This document shows, in pieces, positions 21,537 through 30,985 of a stretch of 64,000 nucleotides of DNA. Positions within the stretch are counted from its first letter, which is position 1; the number at the start of each line of letters is the position of its first letter. The position numbers and the translations under genes are program-made. The stretch covers positions 124,001 through 188,000 of the forward strand of contig NZ_WHVL01000001.1 of NCBI RefSeq assembly GCF_020622355.1. The letters are read 5' to 3'. The notes beneath the pieces are model-generated. The model made no database searches. It worked only from the letters and a program-made list of their open reading frames with translations, and had not been told where the DNA came from. The stretch is from Vreelandella malpeensis. GTDB taxonomy: Bacteria > Pseudomonadota > Gammaproteobacteria > Pseudomonadales > Halomonadaceae.

Positions 21537-23993
21537 TCAATGCAGGATGCGTTGATCGCCCGGCAGCGTATCGATGTGCAGGGGCGCGAAATGGCGCGGC
21601 TTGGTGCCGGGAAAGTCGAGACTCGCCCAGGGGCCGGCCAGTATCGGCGCGCCGCATACCCAGGCCACCAGGGCCTGGCGAAAGCTCGTCAGAAACTCCT
21701 CGCGCTCCGGGGTGTCGCCCATGAAGAACGAGAAGCCGGCATACATGCCCGCCGCGTACTCTTGCCAGCCGGCGTAGTGCTCGTCAGCGAGCCGATAGGC
21801 GCGGTCGAGCGTCGCGGTGAACGCCTCGCGGTCGAGCCAGCCCAGTTGGCGAGCAGCGATGGCGAGATCGACCAGCTGAGCGATGTCCCAGGCCGCCATG
21901 TCGAGATCGTTGCAGCCATCCTCGTTGGCGCGCACCCGGCGCAGGCGCAGCAGGTGGTTGAGCTCTTCTTCTGCGCACTCGCCGGACTCCAGGATGGCGA
22001 TCTCGCTCTCCAGCCGCTCAGGGTTGAGGGTGTAGGGCGCGTAATTGATCTGATACTCCTGGCGGTCCCCAGCCTCGAACATGAAGTTCAGAAAATCCTG
22101 CAGGTCCGCCGCACTCGCCAGGTGGTAGTGACTCTCCACCCATTCGAGGATGGTGGCGCGCTCGCGCTCACTCTCGAGCTGGGGTTCGCTCCACACGGCG
22201 CTGTTGAGCGGGCCGACCAGTGCCATGGCGGTGAAGTGGCTGATGCTCGGCCGCTCGCCGGGCTCGCTCCAGCTGCCGGGGTGCCAGTCCAGCCAGTAGA
22301 ACAGGCTGCCCGGGTCCTCGAGGTGCCAGGCGATCTCGTTGATCAGCGAGTCGTGCTCGGGCTCCGGCAGGCAGCTCTCCCAGGCGAACCACGCTTCCAG
22401 CAAGCGCTTGGGCGAGGTGTAGAAGCGGCACAGGCAGCTCTTGAGCGCATCGGCGTAGGCGACGAGCGCGCCCCGCTCGAACAGCCGGCTGTCGAAGGCC
22501 ATGTAGAGATAGAAGGCGAACTTCTCCGCCATGTGGACGGTAGCGGCGTGACGGCTCACCCCCTTGATGCTCTGGCGCTGGCGAATCTCGTCGCGGGTCA
22601 GCTTGCCGAACACAGTGCTCGACGGCGGCATGACACCGTGCATGGCATCGGCGGCGAGCTGGTTCAGGTGGTGTGCCTGGGCCGGCAGCCAGTAGCGGGC
22701 AAGCGCTCCCGCGCCCTCGTCGGCGTGCAGCGCCAGCGCATCCTGCAGGTAGAGCGCGGCGTCGGCGCGGCGCTTCTCGCCGAGAAAGGCGGCCGGATCT
22801 TGCTGGCGCAGCAGGGCATCGGGCTCGCGTACGCAGGCCAGCGCCAGCAGCCAGTGGTGGCTGGTGCTGCGCCACGCCTTGATCTGCGTCCGAGAGGCTT
22901 CGCGGGTGGGCGCATCCAGAATCTCGCCGAGCGGGCACTGCCAGGGGCTGCAGTCGGCCTCGAGCAGCAGCACGTGGTGGGCATCGGGGGTCATGGCGCG
23001 CCGGTCGACACCGTCGAACAGGCTCTGGCCGCGCTGGTAGGCCGTCAACAGCGCTGGCCAGTCGCCGTAGCGCTGGGTGACCAGGTCTGCGGCGTGCGCG
23101 GCAACGGCGTCCGCATCGCCTTGGTCGAGAAGGCCCGCGCAGACGCCGGCCCAGGCCAGCTCGACCATGCGCAGCCAGTCCCAGCTGGCCCACTCGAGCG
23201 GTTCCTGCTGACTGACGAACTGGTTGAGCACCGAAGCGTAGGCGAAGTCGTCGCCGCCTCCGCGCTGCCACTCCAGGCGCTGCGCGGTGTCCATGCCGAG
23301 AAGCTCGCGCGCCTCGATGTCCCAGCGCTGCCGATCGCCCTGGGCGCTGAGCCACAGGATCACGCCGACGAGCTGCTCGCGGTCCTCGACCTGCCAGGTG
23401 CGGGAAAGCCATTGGCGCGCCGCGGGCCAGTCGCCGGGCTCACAGGGATGGAACATCATCGGGTGAAACAGCGCCCCCAGTCGCCAGGGACGCGCAGCGG
23501 CGGACTCCGACCATAACGGCGCAGGCGCCGGGGCCTTGGCAAGCGCCTCTTCAAACCGAGCCCAGTCGACGCCCTCGGGATCGCTTTCCAGGCGCGTCAG
23601 GGCCTGGCACGCCTCCATGAAGTGCTCGTCGCCATCGATGTGCTCGCCAAGGCTCTGGCGCAGCGCCTGCAGCCAGCCGCGCAGGTCGCGGTGCTCGGCG
23701 GCAATGCGGTGCATGACGTGCTCCGCCCAGGTACGGGCCTGCTGCGGGGTGATCCAGCCGGCGGCGCCGCCCAGCGCGCTCCACTCGAGCGCGCCAAGAA
23801 GGTGCTGCGCCTGGCCCTGGGCCGCGCCCAGCCCCTGCACGTACGCCTCGACCAGCTCGCCACGGTGAGCGATTCCCAGCGCCTGCAGGCGCTGCTCGGC
23901 TTTCGCCCCTTCCATCGCCAAAGGATGCGGTGTGAACGGCCAATCGCACAGCAAGAGCTGTTGGGCCCACCAGGCAGTTAATGCATCGGCCAA
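21537..23993 (-). CDS. Large protein with three DUF1266-like modules
   Basis: 818 residues from the preferred start. Three related segments share an aromatic-x(n)-LA..G..GWI/LL..EA pattern followed by a helix and a W: residues ~65-116 (GAAGWITPQQA ... RGWLQAL), ~270-326 (WDWLRMVELAWAGVCAGLLD ... GDWPALLTAYQRG) and ~700-759 (AAWDIAQLVDLAIAARQLGW ... AGWQEYAAGMYAG). This fits DUF1266, whose function is unknown. It has no signal peptide or membrane helix. The frame extends to 24065, but TTG 23993 has GAGGTG 4 nt before it and starts the conserved chain. Other starts are possible. Confidence 0.75.
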   Translation of the reverse strand: MADALTAWWAQQLLLCDWPFTPHPLAMEGAKAEQRLQALGIAHRGELVEAYVQGLGAAQGQAQHLLGALEWSALGGAAGWITPQQARTWAEHVMHRIAAEHRDLRGWLQALRQSLGEHIDGDEHFMEACQALTRLESDPEGVDWARFEEALAKAPAPAPLWSESAAARPWRLGALFHPMMFHPCEPGDWPAARQWLSRTWQVEDREQLVGVILWLSAQGDRQRWDIEARELLGMDTAQRLEWQRGGGDDFAYASVLNQFVSQQEPLEWASWDWLRMVELAWAGVCAGLLDQGDADAVAAHAADLVTQRYGDWPALLTAYQRGQSLFDGVDRRAMTPDAHHVLLLEADCSPWQCPLGEILDAPTREASRTQIKAWRSTSHHWLLALACVREPDALLRQQDPAAFLGEKRRADAALYLQDALALHADEGAGALARYWLPAQAHHLNQLAADAMHGVMPPSSTVFGKLTRDEIRQRQSIKGVSRHAATVHMAEKFAFYLYMAFDSRLFERGALVAYADALKSCLCRFYTSPKRLLEAWFAWESCLPEPEHDSLINEIAWHLEDPGSLFYWLDWHPGSWSEPGERPSISHFTAMALVGPLNSAVWSEPQLESERERATILEWVESHYHLASAADLQDFLNFMFEAGDRQEYQINYAPYTLNPERLESEIAILESGECAEEELNHLLRLRRVRANEDGCNDLDMAAWDIAQLVDLAIAARQLGWLDREAFTATLDRAYRLADEHYAGWQEYAAGMYAGFSFFMGDTPEREEFLTSFRQALVAWVCGAPILAGPWASLDFPGTKPRHFAPLHIDTLPGDQRILH

Positions 23994-24096
23994 AAGACAC
24001 CTCGAAAACGACACTCGGCAACGCGCCGAAACAAAGCGCCCTAGTGTAACGGAAACTCCCGGCAAGGCCGATAGCCGGACAGACCATTCGAACCAA

Positions 24097-24132
24097 AAAC
24101 ACCGCCGCAGGCGCTGGCCTGCGGCGGTGTTT
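24097..24132 (-). terminator. Terminator of the GlsB-type gene
   Basis: Arms AAACACCGCCGCAGGC and GCCTGCGGCGGTGTTT around GCTG, perfect. The minus-strand side runs into further T residues. Confidence 0.9.
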
Positions 24133-24181
24133 CTTGATTCGCTCAGCGCGGCGCGAGAAAGCGCCGCGTCGGATCATGGCG

Positions 24182-24424
24182 TCAGGCGCTTCGCACCTTG
24201 CTGATGATCCACAGCAATACGACCGCACCCACGGTCGCGGTCACCAGCGAGCCGATGAAGCCGCCGGCGGAAAGACCCAGCAGGCTGAACAGGAAACCGC
24301 CGATCACGGCCCCCACGATGCCCACGCCGATGTTGGCGATGATCCCGAAACCGCCACCACGCATAATGTTGCCGGCGATCCAGCCAGCCAGGCCACCGAT
24401 GATAAGCCATGCTAAAAAGCCCAT
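24182..24424 (-). CDS. GlsB/YeaQ/YmgE family small membrane protein
   Basis: 80 residues of Gly-rich hydrophobic sequence: WLIIGGLAGWIAGNIMRGGG, then GIIANIGVGIVGAVIGGFLF and a last helix GAVVLLWIISKVRSA. This is the transglycosylase-associated protein family, linked to stress responses; the biochemical role is not known. GGAGG lies 4 nt before ATG 24424. The terminator above closes it. It is divergent from the mutarotase gene. Confidence 0.93.
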   Translation of the reverse strand: MGFLAWLIIGGLAGWIAGNIMRGGGFGIIANIGVGIVGAVIGGFLFSLLGLSAGGFIGSLVTATVGAVVLLWIISKVRSA

Positions 24425-24575
24425 AACGCCTCCTTGGTTTTTACTTATGCGCAGGTTTTTACCACCTTGCGCGCTTGTCCTAACATAGCACACAGCGCTA
24501 CTGTTGCTTGACTCTCGGCCGGGCAAGGTTCGCCTCGGCACACTTGTTACTATATGCCCTATTTGAGGAAATGCC

Positions 24576-25445
24576 ATGATTCCCGACTCCCTGGATACGC
24601 TCGTCACCGGCGTCATCGGTCAGGCGCACGCTACCTGGCAAGACCGCGACGTGGTGATCTTCAATATGGCGTGGGGAGAGATGGTCATTGGCCTGCAAGG
24701 CGCTCAGGTGCTGCACTTCAAGCCGCGTGACGGCGCGCCCTGGCTCTGGACCACCGCCACGCCCCAGGCGCTGCCCGGCACCATTCGCGGCGGCATTCCG
24801 CTGTGCTGGCCCTGGTTCGCCGGCGAGCGCTACGCCGACGAATCCCCCGAGCGCGACGGTCCCTTCCATGGCCTGGCCCGCCAGGCCACATGGCGACTCG
24901 ACGCCGTCGACGAGCACGCCGAGGGCATCGAGGTCCACCTCTCCCCCGCCGAGCGCCTGCACAGCCTGCTCACCGCGCGGGTGGTCATCCAGGCCAACGC
25001 TCAGCGCCTGAACGTCGAGCTGATCAGCGAGAACGTCGGCGAGACGCCGGTGAAGATCAGCGGCGCGCTGCATACCTATCTGAGCGTCGCCCACACCCAC
25101 CAGTGTCGTATCACGGGACTGGCCGGCGCGCGCTACCTGGACAAGCTCAAGGACTTCGCCGAGGCCGAGCAGCAGGGCACCCTGGCCATCCAGGGCGCGG
25201 TAGATCGCATCTACCACACCAACGAGGCGGCGCTGCTCGACGACGGCGAGCGCCGCCTGCGGGTCGCCAAGCAGTCCAGCGACTCGACGGTGGTCTGGCA
25301 CCCGGGCGAGGCGCGCCCGGAGGACATCGCGCCGGAAACAGCCTACCGCTTCGTGTGCATCGAGGCGGCCAACACCCACCTCGATCCGGTCTGGCTGGTG
25401 CCCGGCGCCCAGCACTTGCTCGGCACCACGCTGAGTCTGGGGTGA
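24576..25445 (+). CDS. D-hexose-6-phosphate mutarotase (YeaD family)
   Basis: 289 residues of the aldose-1-epimerase-like fold. It interconverts alpha and beta anomers of hexose 6-phosphates in the cytosol. Characteristic segments are TIRGGIPLCWPWFAG, the FHGLARQATW catalytic His region, ALHTYLSVAHT, and VVWHPGEARPEDIAPETAYRF (in two parts) near the C-terminus. TGAGGAAA precedes ATG 24576. ycjX begins 55 bp downstream on the same strand. Confidence 0.93.
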   Translation: MIPDSLDTLVTGVIGQAHATWQDRDVVIFNMAWGEMVIGLQGAQVLHFKPRDGAPWLWTTATPQALPGTIRGGIPLCWPWFAGERYADESPERDGPFHGLARQATWRLDAVDEHAEGIEVHLSPAERLHSLLTARVVIQANAQRLNVELISENVGETPVKISGALHTYLSVAHTHQCRITGLAGARYLDKLKDFAEAEQQGTLAIQGAVDRIYHTNEAALLDDGERRLRVAKQSSDSTVVWHPGEARPEDIAPETAYRFVCIEAANTHLDPVWLVPGAQHLLGTTLSLG

Positions 25446-25500
25446 GCATGAGCCCTTCGCCACGCAAGACACCGCGCTTCGCCCTGCGAGGAAACGCCCC

Positions 25501-26889
25501 ATGCGCCAGCCTTTGAGTCGCGAGCTCAACAACCTTCTCGAACGCGGCCGCGACCGGCAGCTTCGGCTTGCCGTGACCGGGCTCTCTCAGGCGGGCAAGA
25601 CGGCGTTTCTTACCTCGCTGGTCAACCAGCTGCGCCACGCCGGGCTCGAGGCCCGGCTCGATCTGCTGCCCGCCGCCCGCGAAGGGCGTCTGCTGGGCGC
25701 CAAGCGACTCAACCAGCCGGATCTTGGCGTGCCGCGCTTTCCTTATGATCCCGGCATGGCGGCGCTTTCCGACACCCCGCCGCGCTGGCCGGAACCGACT
25801 CGGGGCATCAGCGAGCTGCGTCTGGAGCTTCGCTTCACGCCCGCCCAACGCGGCTGGTTCACGCCGGAGACCGCGCAGCTCACGCTCGATCTGTTCGACT
25901 ACCCCGGCGAATGGCTGCTGGACCTTCCGCTGTTGCAGCACGACTTCTATAGCTGGTGCCAGGCCCAGCGCCAGCACACGGGGCCGCACCGCCGGGCACT
26001 GTTTACCGAGTGGCTTACGGCGGTTGAGCGCCTCGAGCCCGACGCCGAGGTCGACGAGGCCACGCTCGCAAGCGTCGCGAAGATGTACGCCGAGGGATTG
26101 AAGCGCGCCAAGCAGGCGGGCTTTTCCGATCTGCAGCCCGGGCGATTCCTGCTGCCCGGCGAGCTCGAGGACGCGCCGGTGCTGCAGTTCTTCCCGCTGC
26201 CGGACCTGACAAAGCCCCGGGAAATCCTGGAAGCGCTGCCACAGGAGAGCCTCTACGCCACGCTCAAGGCACGCTTTCGCTACTACCAGCAGCAGGTGGT
26301 GCGTCCCTTCTACCGCGATCATTTTCGCCGCTTTGATCGCCAGATCGTGCTGGTCGACGTGCTCGGCGCGCTCAACGCCGGGCCCGAGCGCTTCGAGGAT
26401 TTATCACACGCGCTTGGCCAGTTGATGAAGAGCTTCGACTACGGCAAGCGCAGCCTGCTCACGCGGCTGTTCGCACCGAAGATCGACCGGCTCGCCATCG
26501 CCGCCACCAAGGCGGACCACGTTACCCCGGACCAGCACGCCAACGTGGTGGCGTTGCTGGAGGCCCTGCTGGCCGAGCCCTTGAAGGATCTGCGCTACGC
26601 CAACGTGCCGGTGAAGGCGTTCTCGCTCGCCGCCATTCGCGCCACCACTGCCCGCGAGGTTCAAGAGGACGGCAAGCGCACGCCGGCGCTGCGTGGTACC
26701 ACCCTCGAGGGCGAAGAGGTGCTGCTCTACCCGGGGGACGTTCCGAGCCGGCTGCCGGGGACCGACTTCTGGCAGCGCCAGGGCTTCGACTATCCAAGCT
26801 TTCGCCCGATGCACCGCGAGAGCGACGCGCTCGATCACATCCGCATGGACGCCGCCCTCGACTGGCTGATTGGAGACAAGCTGCAATGA
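25501..26889 (+). CDS. ycjX: YcjX-like P-loop protein (DUF463)
   Basis: 462 residues. The P-loop TGLSQAGKTAFLTSL lies near residue 25, and FDYPGEWLLDLPLL is the family's switch-like region. YRDHFRRFDRQIVLVDVLGALN is conserved mid-chain. YcjX proteins are dynamin/GTPase-like and are usually paired with YcjF; the molecular role is unsettled. CGAGGAA precedes ATG 25501. The stop overlaps the next start in ATGA, so the two products are likely made in fixed ratio. Confidence 0.93.
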   Translation: MRQPLSRELNNLLERGRDRQLRLAVTGLSQAGKTAFLTSLVNQLRHAGLEARLDLLPAAREGRLLGAKRLNQPDLGVPRFPYDPGMAALSDTPPRWPEPTRGISELRLELRFTPAQRGWFTPETAQLTLDLFDYPGEWLLDLPLLQHDFYSWCQAQRQHTGPHRRALFTEWLTAVERLEPDAEVDEATLASVAKMYAEGLKRAKQAGFSDLQPGRFLLPGELEDAPVLQFFPLPDLTKPREILEALPQESLYATLKARFRYYQQQVVRPFYRDHFRRFDRQIVLVDVLGALNAGPERFEDLSHALGQLMKSFDYGKRSLLTRLFAPKIDRLAIAATKADHVTPDQHANVVALLEALLAEPLKDLRYANVPVKAFSLAAIRATTAREVQEDGKRTPALRGTTLEGEEVLLYPGDVPSRLPGTDFWQRQGFDYPSFRPMHRESDALDHIRMDAALDWLIGDKLQ

Positions 26890-27917
26890 CCACGCCCAAC
26901 CCCCGCCGTCAGTTCAGCCTCGACGAAACACCGCCGCCGGATGAGCCGCTGCGCGCAGGCGAGCGTTTCGATCCACTGCACGAGGACTTACCGCTGACCG
27001 AGCCGGAAGCCCGCGCGCTGCCCGAGGAAAACTTGAGCGCGCCGCGCAAGCGCCGCTGGGGATTGATGTTCGCGCTGATCGGTGCAGGCGGCCTGGGGGC
27101 GGCCGAGTTCGCCACCGGGATTCCGGACGCCATTGCAGGCTCGGCCTGGCTGAGTGTGGCCTGGCAGGCCTTTGGCCTCGGGCTGATCACGCTCGGCGGC
27201 GCGTCGCTGGTCAAAGAGCTTGGCCGACTCAAGCGGCTCAAGCGCCACGACCGGCTGCGCGAGGAGCTCGCCACTCTCCCCCACTGCTCCTTCGAGCAAG
27301 CCACGTCACTGGCTCAAAAGCTGAAGGTCCAGCTCAAGCTCACGGATGACGATCCGCACTGGCAGGCGTTCACGCGTGCCTGTCAGCCGCACCACAGCGG
27401 CGCCGAGGTCCAGACGCTGTTGTGCTACCACCTGCTCGCCCCGCGCGATCGCAAGGCCAAGCGCCTGGTGACACGCATGTCCGGCGAGACGGCCCTGATG
27501 GTGGCGATCAGCCCGTTGACGCTGGTCGACATGGCGCTGGTCGCCTGGCGAAGCCTCGCCATGGTCGATCGCCTCTGCCGGCTCTACGGGCTGGAGCTCG
27601 GCTACGCCAGCCGCCTGCGCCTGTTTCGCAACGTCTTGCACAACATGGCCTTTGCCGGCGCCAGCGAACTCGCCACCGATGTCAGCGTCGACATGCTTTC
27701 GCTGGATTTGACCGCGCGCCTCTCCGCCCGGGCGGGCCAGGGGCTCGCCACCGGCCTTCTCAGCGCCCGGCTGGGGCTACGCGCCCAGCGCCTGTGCCGG
27801 CCGCTGGCCTTCACGCCAGAAGAGCAGCCGAAGCTCGCCGACCTGCGCCAGGACCTGTGGCGTCAGCTCAAGCGCCTCGACAAGGAACCCGTGCGGGCCG
27901 ACCGCGCCCGCCCCTGA
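26886..27917 (+). CDS. ycjF: YcjF-like membrane protein (DUF697, TIGR01620)
   Basis: 343 residues. A charged, Pro-rich N-terminal ~55 residues precedes two hydrophobic segments (RRWGLMFALIGAGGLGAAEF and WLSVAWQAFGLGLITLGGAS), then a cytosolic part with the conserved SGETALMVAISPLTLVDMAL stretch and a C-terminal helical region. This is the YcjF half of the YcjX-YcjF pair, an inner-membrane protein. The ATG overlaps the ycjX stop. It converges on the HAD phosphatase gene 30 bp away. Confidence 0.92.
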   Translation: MTTPNPRRQFSLDETPPPDEPLRAGERFDPLHEDLPLTEPEARALPEENLSAPRKRRWGLMFALIGAGGLGAAEFATGIPDAIAGSAWLSVAWQAFGLGLITLGGASLVKELGRLKRLKRHDRLREELATLPHCSFEQATSLAQKLKVQLKLTDDDPHWQAFTRACQPHHSGAEVQTLLCYHLLAPRDRKAKRLVTRMSGETALMVAISPLTLVDMALVAWRSLAMVDRLCRLYGLELGYASRLRLFRNVLHNMAFAGASELATDVSVDMLSLDLTARLSARAGQGLATGLLSARLGLRAQRLCRPLAFTPEEQPKLADLRQDLWRQLKRLDKEPVRADRARP

Positions 27918-27946
27918 GCGCCTTGAGGCGCACACGCAAAGGCCGC

Positions 27947-28744
27947 TCAGAGCCCGAAGCGCTCGCGCAGAAGCGTCGCCACCCCGGCCTCGCCGTGGTG
28001 GCCGATCCGGCGCCCGCGCCCCAGGCGCTCGGCCATTTCCGGGTGGGCGTTGTGCATGTAGTGCGCCTCGCCGGCCAGGCTCAGCATTTCGACGTCGTTC
28101 AAGTTGTCGCCGAAGGCGAGGCACTCCTCGGCCTTCACATCGATGCGCTCCAGAAGCGCCGCCAGCGCCACGCCCTTGTTGACGCCGCCAGCCATGATCT
28201 CGAGCGAATCCGGCGTCGAGTAGGTCACGTGCAGATCGCGACCGCCGATCTCGCGCACCCGTGCCTCGATCTTTGCAAGCTCCGCGGGGCTTCCGCCGTA
28301 GAGCACCTTGCCGATGCCCTGGGAGGGCATCTCGCGCGGCGGCACCACCTGGTAGACGAACCCGGTGGCGGCGTGCATGCCCAGATGGCTGGGGGATTCC
28401 GAGTCGATGTACCAGGCATCGTCTAGGTAGAGGCTCAGGCGCACGTTGGCCGGGCGTGAAAGCTCGATCAGCGCGCGGGCCTTGCCGGGGTCGACGTGGT
28501 GAGCATCGAGCAGCGTATCGCTCGGATCGTGGGTATAGGCGCCGTTGCTGCTGATCAGGTGCATCGGCACGTCGAGCTGGTCGCGAAACACGCGCATGTC
28601 GAGGTAGTGGCGGCCCGAGGCCAGCGCCAGGTGATGGCCCTGCTCCACCAGCGCGCGCAGCACCTCGACGGTGCTGTCGTGCAGGGTGTGATCGCGTCCC
28701 AAAAGCGTTCCATCCAGGTCGGAAACAATCAGCCGGGGGGTCAT
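27947..28744 (-). CDS. HAD-superfamily phosphatase, Cof/YbhA type
   Basis: 265 residues. Motif I is VSDLDGTLLGRDH with the nucleophile Asp, motif II is ALASGRHYLD, motif III lies around NKGVALAALLE, and motif IV is AFGDNLNDVEML. The cap domain (residues ~85-190) makes it type IIB, whose members dephosphorylate sugar phosphates, PLP or flavins. The exact substrate is not evident. GAG 8 nt before ATG 28744 supports the start. It is divergent from rnb. Confidence 0.92.
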   Translation of the reverse strand: MTPRLIVSDLDGTLLGRDHTLHDSTVEVLRALVEQGHHLALASGRHYLDMRVFRDQLDVPMHLISSNGAYTHDPSDTLLDAHHVDPGKARALIELSRPANVRLSLYLDDAWYIDSESPSHLGMHAATGFVYQVVPPREMPSQGIGKVLYGGSPAELAKIEARVREIGGRDLHVTYSTPDSLEIMAGGVNKGVALAALLERIDVKAEECLAFGDNLNDVEMLSLAGEAHYMHNAHPEMAERLGRGRRIGHHGEAGVATLLRERFGL

Positions 28745-28924
28745 CGGGCGCTCCTAGGTTGCGTTCGTTGCGGTAAACGTGGGGCGTCGAGCTTAACCGA
28801 TAACGCCAGGCGCAGGTAAGTCGTTGACCTGGCGGCGCAGGTCCCGATGTGGCCGGCGGGGCAATTGGCGCGGTGGCCGGGAATCCGTATAGTGGCAGCC
28901 TACTCTCGCCAACTGATCGAGCTC

Positions 28925-30862
28925 ATGCTGCAAAATAACTCCGTGCTTGCCCAGCTCAAGCAACAGATTCGTGATACCACACCCCGCGCCGAGGGCGTGA
29001 TCAAGGCCACCGAGAAGGGTTTCGGCTTTCTCGAGACCGACGGCGGCGACTCCTACTTCGTGCCGCCCCCCGCGATGAAGAAGGTGATTCACGGCGACCG
29101 CGTCGAGGCGGTCATCCACGAAAACGGTGACAAGAAGTCCGTCGACCCGGAAAAGCTGATCGAGCCCGGCCTGGATCGATTCGTCGCTCGCGTGCAAAAG
29201 CGCGAGGATCGTCTCGCCGTGGTGCCGGACCACCCCTCGATTCGCAACGTCATCAAGGCGCGCATCAAGCGCAGCCTGGATGAATCGAGCATCGGTGACG
29301 GCGACTGGGTCGTGGCGCGCCTGGTGCGCCACCCGCTGAAAGCGGACGACCGCGGCTTCTTCACCCAGATCGACGAGCTGGTGGCCAAGGCCGACGACCC
29401 GGCAGTGCCGTGGCGCGTGACGCTGGCCCGCCACGCCCTCGAGCAGGCGAGCCCCGAAGCTGGCAGCGACTGGCCGCTGCGCGAGGAGGGCCTGGAGCGC
29501 GAAGACCTGACGGCGGAACCTTTCTTCACCATCGACGGCGAGAAGACCCGCGACATGGACGACGCCCTGCGCGTCACCAAGCGCGACGACGGCGGCTGGG
29601 AGCTCGCGGTAGCGATCGCCGACCCGACCGCCTACGTCGACGAGACCCACGCGGCGGATCTCGAAGCGCGAGTGCGCGCCTTCACCGTCTACCTGCCGGG
29701 TCAGAACGTCACCATGCTGCCCGAGCAGCTGGCGGACGATCTCTGCTCGCTGCACGAAGGCGAGCTGCGCCCGGCGCTGGCGTGCCGGCTGGTGATTCAC
29801 GCCGACGGTAGCCTCGGCGAGTACCGCTTCTTCGCCGCCAACGTCACCTCTCACGCGCGGCTGGTCTACGACAACGTCTCGGACTGGATCGACGGCCAGG
29901 GCGACTGGGCCCCGGCCGCCGAGATCGGCGAGCAGCTTACCGCCCTGCGGGAGCTGACCGAGGCGCGCACCGCCTGGCGCAACGCCCACGCGCTGGTGTT
30001 CAAGGACCGCCCGGACTACGTGTTCGAGCTGGACGAAGCGGGCAACGTGCTGGCGATCAATACCGAAGAGCGTCGCATCGCCAACCGCATGATCGAGGAG
30101 TCGATGATCGCCGCCAACGCCTGCTGCGCGGACTTCCTCGCCGCCCATATCGGCCACGGCATCTTCAACGTGCACCGCGCCTTCGAGCCGGAAAAGGCCG
30201 AAGCCGCCCAGGAGTTCCTCGCCGGCCAGGAGATCGAGGTGGGCCTCGAGGCACTCACCGAGCTCGAGCACTACAAGGAGCTCAAGCGCGCCCTCGAAAC
30301 CCGTGACGACGCCTGGCTCGACGCCCGCCTGCGCCGCTTCCAGGGGTTCACCAGCATGTCCGCCCAGCCGGGACCGCACTTCGGCCTGGGGCTTGCCGCC
30401 TACGCCACCTGGACCTCGCCGATCAGAAAATACGGCGACATGGTCAACCATCGCCTGATCAAGCGCGTGTTGAAAAGCGAGCAGGCCCCGGCGGAAGCCA
30501 GCCAGGCGCTCACCGAGCAGCTCACCGAGCGTCGCCGCCTCAACCGCATGGCCGAACGCGACGTGAAGGACTGGCTCTACGTGCGCTACCTGACCCCGGC
30601 GGCAGAGAACCAGGAAGTGTTCGAGGCCGAGATCATGGCGATCAACCGGGGCGGCATGCGCGTGCGCCTGCTCGCCAACGGCGCCACCGCCTTCGTTCCT
30701 GCCCCCTTGATGCACGCCGATCGCGACAAGGTGGTGATCGACGACAAGGAAGGTCGTATCCAGATCGAGGGTGAGGAGCGCTACAAGCTCGGCGACGCGC
30801 TGCGCGTGGCCCTCACCGAGGCGCGCGAGGAGACCCGCTCGCTGGTCGCGCGACCGGCGTAA
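28925..30862 (+). CDS. rnb: Exoribonuclease II
   Basis: 645 residues, within one of E. coli RNase II. The processive 3'-to-5' enzyme degrades single-stranded mRNA. N-terminal cold-shock domains carry GVIKATEKGFGFLETDGG. The catalytic RNB domain has FFTIDGEKTRDMDDAL with the metal-binding Asp residues, and a C-terminal S1 domain follows (EAEIMAINRGGMRVRLL). TSPIRKYGDMVNHRLIK is the conserved second active-site region. The frame is open from 28847, but ATG 28925 matches the family start. Confidence 0.95.
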   Translation: MLQNNSVLAQLKQQIRDTTPRAEGVIKATEKGFGFLETDGGDSYFVPPPAMKKVIHGDRVEAVIHENGDKKSVDPEKLIEPGLDRFVARVQKREDRLAVVPDHPSIRNVIKARIKRSLDESSIGDGDWVVARLVRHPLKADDRGFFTQIDELVAKADDPAVPWRVTLARHALEQASPEAGSDWPLREEGLEREDLTAEPFFTIDGEKTRDMDDALRVTKRDDGGWELAVAIADPTAYVDETHAADLEARVRAFTVYLPGQNVTMLPEQLADDLCSLHEGELRPALACRLVIHADGSLGEYRFFAANVTSHARLVYDNVSDWIDGQGDWAPAAEIGEQLTALRELTEARTAWRNAHALVFKDRPDYVFELDEAGNVLAINTEERRIANRMIEESMIAANACCADFLAAHIGHGIFNVHRAFEPEKAEAAQEFLAGQEIEVGLEALTELEHYKELKRALETRDDAWLDARLRRFQGFTSMSAQPGPHFGLGLAAYATWTSPIRKYGDMVNHRLIKRVLKSEQAPAEASQALTEQLTERRRLNRMAERDVKDWLYVRYLTPAAENQEVFEAEIMAINRGGMRVRLLANGATAFVPAPLMHADRDKVVIDDKEGRIQIEGEERYKLGDALRVALTEAREETRSLVARPA

Positions 30863-30882
30863 CGCCTCCTTCGCTCGCACCT

Positions 30883-30909
30883 CACGCCACGGCTTTTGCC
30901 GTGGCGTTT
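30883..30909 (+). terminator. Terminator of rnb
   Basis: ACGCCACGGC TTTT GCCGTGGCGT then TTT, 20 bases past the rnb stop. Confidence 0.88.
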
Positions 30910-30985
30910 TCGTTCTGGCCGCGCTGTCGTCGAACTGTCGTATTTCTGCTCTATGGTGATCCGATGACACTTGCGTGGCACGGAG

